The notes beneath the pieces are model-generated. The model had not been told where the DNA came from, did not search any database, and saw only the letters and a program-made list of their open reading frames with translations. The translations under genes and the position numbers were made by a program. Below, in pieces: positions 56,446 to 64,000 of a DNA stretch of 64,000 bases. The stretch's first letter is position 1. Every line of letters starts with the position of its first letter. The stretch lies in contig CAMZLH010000009.1 of the NCBI GenBank assembly GCA_947311565.1, positions 21,506 through 85,505 of the forward strand. The letters run 5' to 3'. Origin of the DNA: an uncultured Nitratifractor sp. (lineage in GTDB: Bacteria > Campylobacterota > Campylobacteria > Campylobacterales > Sulfurovaceae).

Positions 56446-58206
56446 ATGAATAAAGAGGTAATTGCAACATCTACACTATTAGTTGCAGCAGTAGGTGCTA
56501 TTGTAACATTTTCAGCTTCTGATGATAGATCATCTAAAGAGCTACAAGAGCCAATGGCTACAAATAGATATAATTTATTATCTACTTCTAATACAGATAG
56601 TAAAAAACCAGATAGTTATATACCTGCACTATATACTAAGAGCAGCGATAGTAAAGAGCCATATTTTACTCAAAAAAGATCTGATACTAATAGAGATGAT
56701 AACTATATAGCATCTTCTAAAGAGTATAATGAAGAGTATAGCTATATAGATGAAACTGATGAAGCAAATATGACAGTTGAAACGAATAATAGTGTTATTG
56801 CTATTTTATCTTCAAGCAGTAACCGCCAAAAGGGCTTAAAAGATAGTGATAAAAAATCAGAAAAGAGAGAAGATAATACTACAAAAGATGTAGATGATTC
56901 TACTTTAGTAGCTCTAGATAGTTATGACTCTGATGGTAATAGTAGTAAAGTATCTTCAAAAGAGGAGAGTCTAGAAGTTGATAGAGAGGGTGTTGTTACA
57001 TATGCTATAGATGAGTATGCTTTAAGTTCAAATACTGTCTCTGATAAAGAGTTAGATTTAGAGTTAAGGTCTAGATTAGGAGATGAACCTGACTTCTTAG
57101 ACTACAACTCTACATATAATGATGCTTACGGAGAAGATTATAAAAATCAAGATAGTAATGGCAGTAGAGATATTGTTAGTAACTATTGTAAAAAAGATAG
57201 TTCACTATCTCAAGGTAACTGGGCATTTAAGTATCATATAACTAGTAGTGATGGATTAGAGATTTTTGATCTTAAATATAAGAATAGAAGTGTTGCAAAA
57301 TCATTAAAAGTTGTAGATTGGCATATATCATATAGATCTAAAGCCCTATTTAAAGAGGATACAAATAGTAGTAACTTTATAGAGGGTAGAGAGTTAGTGT
57401 ATAAAAAGATCGATGATAATCACTATATATTTGGGCATACAATATCTATGGGCTGCCCTACTTTTGCTTCTTCTGCTGTCTCTGCATATCATCAACCAAC
57501 GATAAACCCTATTATACAGAGTGGTAAAGAGGTAGGCTTTTATATGGTACAAGATTTTAAAGATCCAAATTGGCCAGCACTATCTAGTTATAGATTTCAA
57601 AATAAATTTGAGTTCTATAATAATGGTGCATTTAGAGTTATTGCTATTAACTTAGGGCAAGGGTATCCTCAAAACTCTACATATCGTCCAATAATAAGAG
57701 TAGATATAGATGTAAATAGTAAATATAATAACTTTTATCAATATAAAGATAACAACTGGCAAAATTGGCAATTAGAGAGTAGCTACAAAAGTGATTTAAG
57801 TCAACCACTATATAAAGATAAATATCTATATAAAATTAGTGATACTATAGATAAAAATATTGGTTACTATGTTGAGCCTAACCGTGGACAACATAGTGAT
57901 GATAGTCAAGGTGATAGTGAGTCAATATATATCACAAGATTTAATAATAGTGAAGGTGTTGATGATATGAGTTCACTAGGTTCTTGTTGTGAATTAGATA
58001 AAACTGGTATCGAAGAGTTTATAAAAGATCCAGAGATAGTAGGAGAGTCAGATATAGTTGTGTGGTATGTTCCTACAGCTTATGGAAATAGTCATGATGG
58101 TCAAGAGTATTGTTGGGCAGATAATGTAACTGATGCTACTGGAAATGTAGAACAAAGAGTCTGGCCATGTATAGTAGGACCTAAATTTGTTCCAATAAGT
58201 AATTAA
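56446..58206 (+). CDS. Exported protein with divergent copper-amine-oxidase-like domain
   Basis: A 586-residue protein: signal or anchor (about 4-25), an Asp/Ser/Asn/Lys low-complexity linker (about 27-245) and a C-terminal folded region. That region recalls the copper amine oxidase enzyme domain: GNWAFKYHITSSDGLEIFD at its start, SSYRFQNKFEFYNNGAFRV (Tyr at the cofactor site but Arg after it, not Asp/Glu), NSTYRPIIRVDIDV (His-x-His ligand site replaced) and the ending DIVVWYVPTAYG. It is therefore probably not a copper enzyme. AGGGAGG lies before the ATG. It is downstream of a wall peptidase gene. Confidence 0.55.
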   Translation: MNKEVIATSTLLVAAVGAIVTFSASDDRSSKELQEPMATNRYNLLSTSNTDSKKPDSYIPALYTKSSDSKEPYFTQKRSDTNRDDNYIASSKEYNEEYSYIDETDEANMTVETNNSVIAILSSSSNRQKGLKDSDKKSEKREDNTTKDVDDSTLVALDSYDSDGNSSKVSSKEESLEVDREGVVTYAIDEYALSSNTVSDKELDLELRSRLGDEPDFLDYNSTYNDAYGEDYKNQDSNGSRDIVSNYCKKDSSLSQGNWAFKYHITSSDGLEIFDLKYKNRSVAKSLKVVDWHISYRSKALFKEDTNSSNFIEGRELVYKKIDDNHYIFGHTISMGCPTFASSAVSAYHQPTINPIIQSGKEVGFYMVQDFKDPNWPALSSYRFQNKFEFYNNGAFRVIAINLGQGYPQNSTYRPIIRVDIDVNSKYNNFYQYKDNNWQNWQLESSYKSDLSQPLYKDKYLYKISDTIDKNIGYYVEPNRGQHSDDSQGDSESIYITRFNNSEGVDDMSSLGSCCELDKTGIEEFIKDPEIVGESDIVVWYVPTAYGNSHDGQEYCWADNVTDATGNVEQRVWPCIVGPKFVPISN

Positions 58207-58230
58207 TAGGGAGGAGTTAACTCTCTATTA
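58204..58230. terminator. Bidirectional terminator
   Basis: A 10-bp stem TAATAGGGAG/CTCTCTATTA (one G:T pair) with a 7-nt loop between convergent genes. It begins at the stop codon of the amine-oxidase-like gene. Confidence 0.6.
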
Positions 58231-58236
58231 ATTCTC

Positions 58237-59274
58237 TTAACTAACTATCATCTTAACAACTAAAAAGCCACCAACCACTAGCCATATATACATAGTAAGT
58301 GCTGTAAATAGTGGTGCAAGACCAAACCCTTTAAACTTTTTAAAGGCTGTTCCTACTCCTAGTGCAGTCATTGCCATTGTTAGTAAAAAGGTATCTATTT
58401 GATTAATTATATCTACAATATTTTGTGCTAAAAGATGCATAGAGTTAAAGAGTGCTACAAATATAAAATATACTGCAAACCATGGCACTACAAGCTTTGT
58501 TTTAGTGCTACTACTATTTTGATTAAACGATAAAATCAAGCCTAAAACCATAAGTGTAGGTGCTATTAAAACAACTCTTGTCATCTTTACAATTACAGCT
58601 GTATGTGCCATTGTTTCTGGTCTATTTGGTATAGAAGCTGGTACTGCTACCACTTGTGCTACTTCGTGTATTGTACCACCAATATATATACCAAACTCTC
58701 TAGGACTCATATGTAAAAATGAAGTTGCATCTTTTATAAATGCTTCGTAGAGTATTGGGTAAAGAAACATAGATAGTGTACCAAATAGAACAACCATACT
58801 AACTGCAATTGCAACCTTCTCCTCTTTAGCTTTAAGAACTGGTTCAGTTGCCAAAACTGCAGCCGCTCCACAAATTGCACCACCTGCACCTGTTAATATA
58901 GATGTATCTCTATCTAATTTAAATAACTTCATTCCAGCAAATGAACCTATAACTAGTGTAGTAGATAGCATTATTACAGATACCAAAAAACCATCTAAGC
59001 CAACATCTGATATCTCTTGAAAGGTAATTCTAAATCCATAAAGAACAATTGCAAATCTTAGTATCTTTTTTGCACTAAATGTTATACCACTATTGAGTGC
59101 TTGAGGAGCTTTATAAGCAAGTGTATTAGCATATATAGTACCAAGTACTATACCAATTACTAAAGGTGATAGACCAATAGCTTTTAATGGAGCTAAAGTA
59201 GATATAAAAGTTGCTAAAAGAGCAAAAAGTGCGATAAATGTAATACCAGAGAGTAAATTTTTAATCATGTTCAT
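58237..59274 (-). CDS. YeiH-family (UPF0324) putative sulfate/sulfonate exporter
   Basis: A 345-residue membrane protein with about ten segments. The family patterns are LGTIYANTLAYKAPQALNSGITFSAKKILRFAIVLYGFRI, GAGGAICGAAAVLATEPVLKAKEE and GGTIHEVAQVVA. It shares the family with YeiH but the substrate is only inferred; it would fit a sulfur-oxidiser that must shed sulfite or sulfonate. It stands alone on the minus strand. Confidence 0.85.
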   Translation of the reverse strand: MNMIKNLLSGITFIALFALLATFISTLAPLKAIGLSPLVIGIVLGTIYANTLAYKAPQALNSGITFSAKKILRFAIVLYGFRITFQEISDVGLDGFLVSVIMLSTTLVIGSFAGMKLFKLDRDTSILTGAGGAICGAAAVLATEPVLKAKEEKVAIAVSMVVLFGTLSMFLYPILYEAFIKDATSFLHMSPREFGIYIGGTIHEVAQVVAVPASIPNRPETMAHTAVIVKMTRVVLIAPTLMVLGLILSFNQNSSSTKTKLVVPWFAVYFIFVALFNSMHLLAQNIVDIINQIDTFLLTMAMTALGVGTAFKKFKGFGLAPLFTALTMYIWLVVGGFLVVKMIVS

Positions 59275-59395
59275 AACCTTTTTTTATGATAACTTTAAAT
59301 ATAATAAAATTTATTGTACTACTTTATGCCTTAACTAAATATTATTTTTTTACTTTTTTTAGATAAAATGTGAATTATATATACAAAGGAGTTAT

Positions 59396-59779
59396 ATGAA
59401 AAAGATATTATTAGTTATGTTGCTAACTGTTGCAACTTATGCAAGTGGTGTAAAAGCTTTAAGTGCTGGTAGTTTTAATAAAGTAATAAACAGTGGTAAA
59501 CCTGTGTTGGTTAAATATTGGGCTAGTTGGTGTGGACCATGTAGAGAGTTAGAACCAAAATACGAAGCAGTTGCAAAAAAATATGGGAAGAAGATAATAT
59601 TTACAAAATTAAATGTAGATAAATATAAATCTATTGCTAGGTCTAATGCAGTATCTTCGATACCAACTATTATACTATATCATAATGGTAAAGAGGTAGA
59701 TAGAGTATTAAGTAGCGTAAGTAAGGAGTATCTAGATGAGTGGAGTAGGAATATATTAAAATATTTTAATATAAAATAG
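59396..59779 (+). CDS. Periplasmic thioredoxin
   Basis: A 127-residue protein: a signal peptide (about 1-16) followed by a standard thioredoxin fold with YWASWCGPCRELEPK (CGPC 46-49) and cis-Pro in VSSIPTIILYHNGKEV. AAAGGAG precedes the ATG. It lies 68 nt before a NosL-type gene, so it may keep the NosL or cytochrome cysteines reduced. Confidence 0.88.
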   Translation: MKKILLVMLLTVATYASGVKALSAGSFNKVINSGKPVLVKYWASWCGPCRELEPKYEAVAKKYGKKIIFTKLNVDKYKSIARSNAVSSIPTIILYHNGKEVDRVLSSVSKEYLDEWSRNILKYFNIK

Positions 59780-59847
59780 CACTTAACATAGATTTAACAA
59801 ACAGTTTGTATAATTTTTGCATAAAGTTTATATTATAAAGGATTATT

Positions 59848-60540
59848 ATGAAACTATTAAAAGTAGCTATTATTCTATTAGCTAGTGTGATATTGAGTGC
59901 TAAGAGTATAGATGGTGGTTTACATATGCCTAAAAACTTTCGTGCTGTGCCTATAAGTAAAGCTCATATTTTACAAAAAGGAGAGAGTAAACTCTACTGT
60001 AGCAAGTGTGGAATGACTCTACCTATGTTTTACAAAACCAACCACGCTGCAAAGGTAAATGGCAAATTTAAGCAATACTGCTCTATCTACTGCTTGGTAG
60101 AAGATATGCAAGATAATAATATTACAGATATTCAAGTTATTGACAATAGTAGTTTAAAATTTATACCTGCTAAAGATGCATGGTATAGTGTTGGTAGCTC
60201 TAAACCTGCAACAATGGCAGCAAAAATAAGTAAATACGCATTCAAAACCAAAGAAGCTGCAGATAATTTTACAGATAACTTTGGTGGAAAAGTATTAAGT
60301 TTCAAAGAGACACTAGCATTAGCAATAAAGAGTTATAAAAAAGATACAATAGCTAAAAAGATTCGTCAAGCTAACGCTATAAAAAAAGGAGCTATGATCT
60401 ATAAAAAAATATGTAAACCAATTGATAAAAAATTTAAATCTATAGCAGAAGCTAAAAGTTATATAAAGAGTAGTAACTTATGTAGAGATACTAAAGGAAA
60501 ACAACTACAAGCAGTGGCACTATATTTAGTATCTAAATAG
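59848..60540 (+). CDS. NosL-family periplasmic copper-binding protein
   Basis: A 230-residue exported protein. The signal peptide is at about 1-18, and the NosL domain has CSKCGM (51-56) and a Cys-pair region FKQYCSIYCLVEDM (about 73-86). A C-terminal Lys-rich extension of about 75 residues contains two further Cys. NosL supplies copper to nitrous-oxide reductase; nosZ is not in this window, so the protein may serve another copper target or act with nos genes elsewhere. Confidence 0.8.
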   Translation: MKLLKVAIILLASVILSAKSIDGGLHMPKNFRAVPISKAHILQKGESKLYCSKCGMTLPMFYKTNHAAKVNGKFKQYCSIYCLVEDMQDNNITDIQVIDNSSLKFIPAKDAWYSVGSSKPATMAAKISKYAFKTKEAADNFTDNFGGKVLSFKETLALAIKSYKKDTIAKKIRQANAIKKGAMIYKKICKPIDKKFKSIAEAKSYIKSSNLCRDTKGKQLQAVALYLVSK

Positions 60541-60630
60541 AGATTGTCTCTATTTACTCTTTTGTATTAAAGGTATTTAAAGTCTCTCATAATAGAAAAA
60601 TTGGTATAATATAAATTAAAAAAGAGAAGC

Positions 60631-61866
60631 ATGAATATAATTGTGGGGTATTACGATAGAGCTACATACTATTTTTTATTACTATTTACTTTTCTGCTAC
60701 CTCTCTCTAGAGTTTCAGATACACTATTTACTATCTACTTTTTTCTATATTTTATTATAGCTATAATATTTTATAGAGATAATAAACTCTTTAAAGAGAA
60801 CTTTTTTATAGTAACTTCTCTTTTTATAGCATATGTAGTAGTCTCACTAATGTGGAGTGTCAGTAAAGAGCAAACTATAGGAGATGCAAGCCACTATATA
60901 CAGTGGTTTGCTATATTTGGTGTTGCTATATTTATTAATAAGAATATAGAGACTATAGATAAAGTTATAACGCTTTTTTTAGCAGGTATGATAGTTAGTG
61001 AAGTTCTATCTTACGGTATGTTTTTAGAGTTTTGGACAATAAAAGGTAGAGGTGCTCTAGAGCCTACACCATTTATGATGCATATAGATTATAGTGTATA
61101 TATAGCAGTATCAGCTCTTATCTTATTAAATAGAGTATTTAGTAAAAGATATACCTTTAAAGTAAGAGTAATAATGGCTCTATTTTTTATGACAATGTGT
61201 GGTAACCTATTCATTAATGGTGGTAGAACAGGACAAGTAGCATTTATAATAGCTATGTTAGTAGCTTTTTTTATTCATTTTAAAATAAGTTTTAAAAATT
61301 TTATATTTATAATCTCTTTGTGTATCGCTATTATCTCTACGGCATTTTATAGTAGTAGCACTTTTCAAAAAAGAGCTACATTAGCAGTTAGTGATATTAA
61401 AAAACTTATTTATGATAATAACTATCAAACTAGTCTAGGGCAAAGAGTAGGTATGGTGGTAATTGCGCCACAACTAGTTAAAGATCATATCTTATTAGGT
61501 AATGGCATTAACTCGCAAAAAGAGGTTGTTACTGAGTTTATTAATAGAGTTAACCCACCATATTTTACAAATTATACAAAGAATTTTTTAAAACATAACC
61601 ATATGCATAATCAATTTCTTCAAACATTTGTAGAGTTAGGAGTGATAGGTTTAATAATGTTATTTTTAGTTTTTTATCAAATTGCTAAATTTATAATAGT
61701 ATATAAAGAGTTTAGAGAATTAAAGATAATTTTTTTAACAATATTTATTTTTAGTTCGATACCAGAACCTCTCTTTTTAAAGCAGTTTACTAATATACTA
61801 TTTATACTCTTTATAGGAGTACTTTTTGGATTACATATCAATAGTAAAAGAGTAAATATTGAATAA
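60631..61866 (+). CDS. O-antigen ligase-like protein (WaaL/Wzy family)
   Basis: A 411-residue inner-membrane protein with about ten segments and the family's large periplasmic loop (about 250-330). The loop contains QRVGMVVIAPQLVKDHILLGNG and a conserved H-x-H-N-x-F pattern in LKHNHMHNQFLQTFVELG. It joins O-chain or other glycan to lipid A-core. It overlaps the following GT2 gene by 8 nt. Confidence 0.85.
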   Translation: MNIIVGYYDRATYYFLLLFTFLLPLSRVSDTLFTIYFFLYFIIAIIFYRDNKLFKENFFIVTSLFIAYVVVSLMWSVSKEQTIGDASHYIQWFAIFGVAIFINKNIETIDKVITLFLAGMIVSEVLSYGMFLEFWTIKGRGALEPTPFMMHIDYSVYIAVSALILLNRVFSKRYTFKVRVIMALFFMTMCGNLFINGGRTGQVAFIIAMLVAFFIHFKISFKNFIFIISLCIAIISTAFYSSSTFQKRATLAVSDIKKLIYDNNYQTSLGQRVGMVVIAPQLVKDHILLGNGINSQKEVVTEFINRVNPPYFTNYTKNFLKHNHMHNQFLQTFVELGVIGLIMLFLVFYQIAKFIIVYKEFRELKIIFLTIFIFSSIPEPLFLKQFTNILFILFIGVLFGLHINSKRVNIE

Positions 61867-62608
61867 TTTATCTATTGTTATTCTTACAAAAAATAATGAA
61901 AAAACTATCAAAAAAGCTCTATTTAGTGCTATCTTTGCAGATGAGGTTATCGTTGTAGATAGTGGCTCAACAGATAAGACTTTAGATATTATAAGAAGTT
62001 TTAATGTAGTATTAGTAGAGCAAGAGTGGTTAGGGTATGCAAAACAGAAGCAGTTAGGTGTAGATTTTGCTAAAAATAGTTGGGTATTTGTTTTAGACTC
62101 AGATGAAGTGATTACAGATAATTTACAAAAAGAGATTAAATCAACTCTTGCTAACCCAACAAAAAATGGATACTTTATTAATAGAAAAAATATATATTTT
62201 GGTAAGATGTTAAACTATGGATTATACCCAGATAGGCATATAAGACTATTTAATAAAAATAGAGGAAAGTTTATAGATAGAAGTGTTCATGAAAGTGTTA
62301 AGATAGAGGGCAAAGCTGGCTATTTAAAAGCATATATGATACACTATGCATACGAAACAATATCAGAGTGCATAGAGAAGTTTAATGAGTACTCTACACT
62401 AGGTGCAAAAAAGAGCTTAACTAAAAGAGTTATCTCGCCACCATGGATTTTTTTTAAAATGTATATACTAAAATTAGGCTTTCTAGATGGTTGGCATGGA
62501 TATATAACTGCAAAATTATATCAAAACTATACTCTTTGGAAATACTCTAAAGATAACCAAGAGTTTAAAACAAAGCTTTCTAGCTCAGGTGACGAATCTA
62601 ACCCCTAA
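61859..62608 (+). CDS. GT2 glycosyltransferase (WaaE/KdtX-like)
   Basis: A 249-residue cytosolic-face transferase for lipopolysaccharide core. The GT-A motifs are SIVILTKNNEKTIKKAL (5-21), VIVVDSGSTDKTLDII (about 30-45) and the metal motif VFVLDSDEVI (about 80). DRHIRLFNKNRGKFIDRSVHESV follows, as in WaaE-type enzymes. The TTG start lies inside the end of the ligase gene. Confidence 0.85.
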   Translation: MNNLSIVILTKNNEKTIKKALFSAIFADEVIVVDSGSTDKTLDIIRSFNVVLVEQEWLGYAKQKQLGVDFAKNSWVFVLDSDEVITDNLQKEIKSTLANPTKNGYFINRKNIYFGKMLNYGLYPDRHIRLFNKNRGKFIDRSVHESVKIEGKAGYLKAYMIHYAYETISECIEKFNEYSTLGAKKSLTKRVISPPWIFFKMYILKLGFLDGWHGYITAKLYQNYTLWKYSKDNQEFKTKLSSSGDESNP

Positions 62609-62640
62609 TATCATTCATCCTCTTTTGTATCTTACTCTAT

Positions 62641-62655
62641 TTTACTTTTAGTAAA
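62641..62655. terminator. Short hairpin between convergent genes
   Basis: TTTACT-TTT-AGTAAA, a small perfect stem between the convergent GT2 and flavin reductase genes. It is a weak terminator candidate. Confidence 0.3.
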
Positions 62656-63237
62656 TTAAACTCTCTCCATAAATATCTCTTCGCAAAGTTTTGCATACCC
62701 TTTTGCTGCTCTTGCTATTGGATTGTAACTAATATTTAGATTATCATCTGTAATATCATCTCTTAAATATATTTGCTCTATATTTAATATAAGTGGAATA
62801 GTTTTACCACCTATCTCTATCTCTTGGTTAAAGCTGCATACAAATGCTACAGGTGAGTCTGTAATCATTGGGGGATACTCTTTGATTATCGTTTTTGTCT
62901 CTATATTTAACTCATCAGCTTCGCTTATATTGCTAGGAAGCTCTTTTGCGCTTTTGTGCATTAACTCTAAATTCTCAAATTCAGTCATACATATTGTGCA
63001 TTTTTTACTCTCTCTTATATTTCTTAGCGTATCTTTAGCCTCTCCATCACTTTTATGTCCTATAGATATAATGCAAGTTGCTGGTTTAGATGATAGCGCT
63101 GTAAAGTAGCTAAATGGTGCTATATTTACAACACCATTTAACTCAGTAACAACCCAAGCTATAGGGCGTGGAATTATAGTTTGAGAGATGACTTTATATA
63201 GTGTTGAACTATCTTGCTCTTGAGTGTTTATAATCAT
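62656..63237 (-). CDS. Flavin-reductase-family (DIM6/NTAB) protein
   Basis: A 193-residue FMN-binding protein. The family start is STLYKVISQTIIPRPIAWVVT (about 10-30), then NIAPFSYFTALSSKPATCIIS, KDTLRNI and a C-terminal PIARAAKGYAKLCEE. It binds FMN in a split barrel; substrate unknown. A decayed copy of its 3' end occurs immediately upstream, suggesting a past tandem duplication. Confidence 0.85.
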   Translation of the reverse strand: MIINTQEQDSSTLYKVISQTIIPRPIAWVVTELNGVVNIAPFSYFTALSSKPATCIISIGHKSDGEAKDTLRNIRESKKCTICMTEFENLELMHKSAKELPSNISEADELNIETKTIIKEYPPMITDSPVAFVCSFNQEIEIGGKTIPLILNIEQIYLRDDITDDNLNISYNPIARAAKGYAKLCEEIFMERV

Positions 63238-63318
63238 AATTTTTTACCTTTTTATATTATTAGACGTAAAATGAGCAGAGCCCAGTTTACTATGCTAACT
63301 CAATTTTTAATTAATCTG

Positions 63319-63420
63319 AAGTATATCTATAAATAACTTATTGTAAAGTTTTGTATATCCTTTTTGCTGCTCTTGCTAGAGGGCTCACGCACTTTATGCT
63401 AATATTTAATTGAGCACAGC
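63319..63420 (-). pseudogene. Remnant of a second flavin reductase 3' end
   Basis: About 60 bp at 63325-63392 closely resembles the 3' end of the flavin reductase gene at 62664-62720. Both share AAAGTTTTG followed by TTTTGCTGCTCTTGCTA, but this copy has an extra base in the Lys run and several stops. More distant similarity may extend to about 63420. It fits a decayed tandem duplicate. The rest of 63238-63505 shows no gene. Confidence 0.55.
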
Positions 63421-63505
63421 ATAATATCTCCTCTATTTTAAAGATTAAACAAGACTCTTTTATACTCTTAAATAGTATCTTGCATAATATAAATAGTGGC
63501 TAAAC

Positions 63506-64000
63506 CTACCTCTCCTCAAAAAACCTCAAAGCCTCTAAAAGTCTCTCTTTTGTCTCTGTATCTTTCATCTTATCTATCCACGCTCTAAGCTCATCAAAGC
63601 TCCAACCATCTAAACCAACGCCCTCATACTCACGCTTCCAATCCTCTAATCCACTATCTTTACCATGAGCAATATTTTCAAACACTTTTAGAATATCATA
63701 GTGAATCTTACTCTCTTTATTGTCGCCAAATCGTTTTAAATACGCCCCTTCTAGCTCTTTGTCAAAGGCTTGGTTTTGGGTAAGTTGTAGCTCAAAAAGG
63801 TTGGTGTAAGACATACTATTATTTGCATTGAGATGAATGGCTTTTTTATAGCAAGTTATAACCTCATCAAACTCTTTTTAGTGATGGTAAGCAATTCCCA
63901 TATTATAATAAGGCTCATCTTTTTGAGGGTTTATCTCTATGGCGTTTTGGCAGGCTTCTATTTCTTTGTCGTACTCTTCTAGGTTACCGTAAGCATTTCC
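63506..64000 (-). pseudogene. TPR-repeat protein interrupted by an in-frame stop, partial
   Basis: The frame is open from the right window edge: a TPR unit (EEYDKEIEACQNAIEINPQ, then PYYNMGIAYHH), a TAA at 63878-63880, and a second TPR unit in the same frame (KEFDEVITCYKKAIHLNANN). A 102-residue tail from MSYTN at 63814 follows, containing LEDWKREYEGVGLDGWSF and RLLEALRFFEE. The single stop splits one protein. It may be a nonsense mutation or a base error. The N-terminus is outside the window. Confidence 0.68.

Overview
The window is AT-rich, densely packed chromosomal DNA from a member of the Campylobacterota (epsilonproteobacteria), most like the free-living sulfur- and nitrogen-oxide-respiring Sulfurimonas/Sulfurovum side of the phylum. 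The evidence is the secG-frr-pyrE order, the dnaA-dnaN block with TTCACA-type DnaA boxes, the HQWRQPLN-type histidine kinase, NorCB and NosL-type proteins, and TGnTATAAT promoters. The species cannot be named from sequence alone. The replication origin lies near the middle of the window, and coding strand bias flips there: mostly minus from 21 to 37 kb and mostly plus from 37 to 49 kb.

Layout. 0-1.8 kb: pyrE-frr-secG on the minus strand. 1.8-6.5 kb: a DUF309 protein, a large AsmA-like protein and a Kef-type antiporter. 6.6-11.3 kb: a tight operon of a HerA/DUF87-like ATPase, a DUF2868 membrane protein and a DUF3482 GTPase. 11.3-14.4 kb: envelope glycan genes. 14.7-15.1 kb: four tRNAs (Gly-Leu-Cys-Ser). 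15.3-20.9 kb: ilvD, GNAT, a TSUP exporter, and a PNPOx-like gene divergent from a MocR regulator. 21.1-26.9 kb: a metal/redox region with an HMA copper chaperone, cytochrome c, a Tat-exported multicopper oxidase, a rhodanese, a CopD-like protein and a two-component system. 26.9-30.4 kb: a methyltransferase, an FAD oxidoreductase and two bactofilins. 30.6-37.4 kb: truncated haemoglobin, recJ, pyrG, dnaN, dnaA and ruvC, with putative oriC on both sides of dnaA. 37.5-44.5 kb: a second two-component system, TlpA, PII, trpB, a purine permease and a phosphoribosyltransferase. 44.5-49.5 kb: a nitrogen-oxide island (multihaem cytochrome, small membrane proteins, norC-norB and a 49-codon downstream gene). 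49.6-64 kb: panD-ybaB-ankyrin, GAPDH, LOG, an M15 peptidase, a divergent copper-amine-oxidase-like protein, YeiH, thioredoxin, NosL, O-antigen ligase, glycosyltransferase and flavin reductase genes, and a TPR protein running off the edge.

How the genes work together. Three near-perfect FNR-type sites (TTGAT/C-N4-ATCAA) at 44455, 46222 and 46870 each sit about 30-32 bp upstream of a -10 element. They tie the multihaem cytochrome, a divergent pair of small membrane-protein transcription units and the nor operon into one probable anaerobic or NO-responsive regulon. The truncated haemoglobin, NosL and periplasmic thioredoxin elsewhere fit the same nitrogen-oxide lifestyle. The 21-25 kb block looks like periplasmic copper handling.

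Signs of decay. Four loci appear broken: a frameshifted 82-codon gene beside the multicopper oxidase, a frameshifted ankyrin lipoprotein, a TPR gene with an in-frame stop, and a degraded second copy of the flavin reductase 3' end. A candidate structured small RNA with a CU-rich loop lies at 24.43-24.54 kb. No CRISPR array, insertion sequence, rRNA or prophage was seen, and no gene-free stretch exceeds 300 bases.
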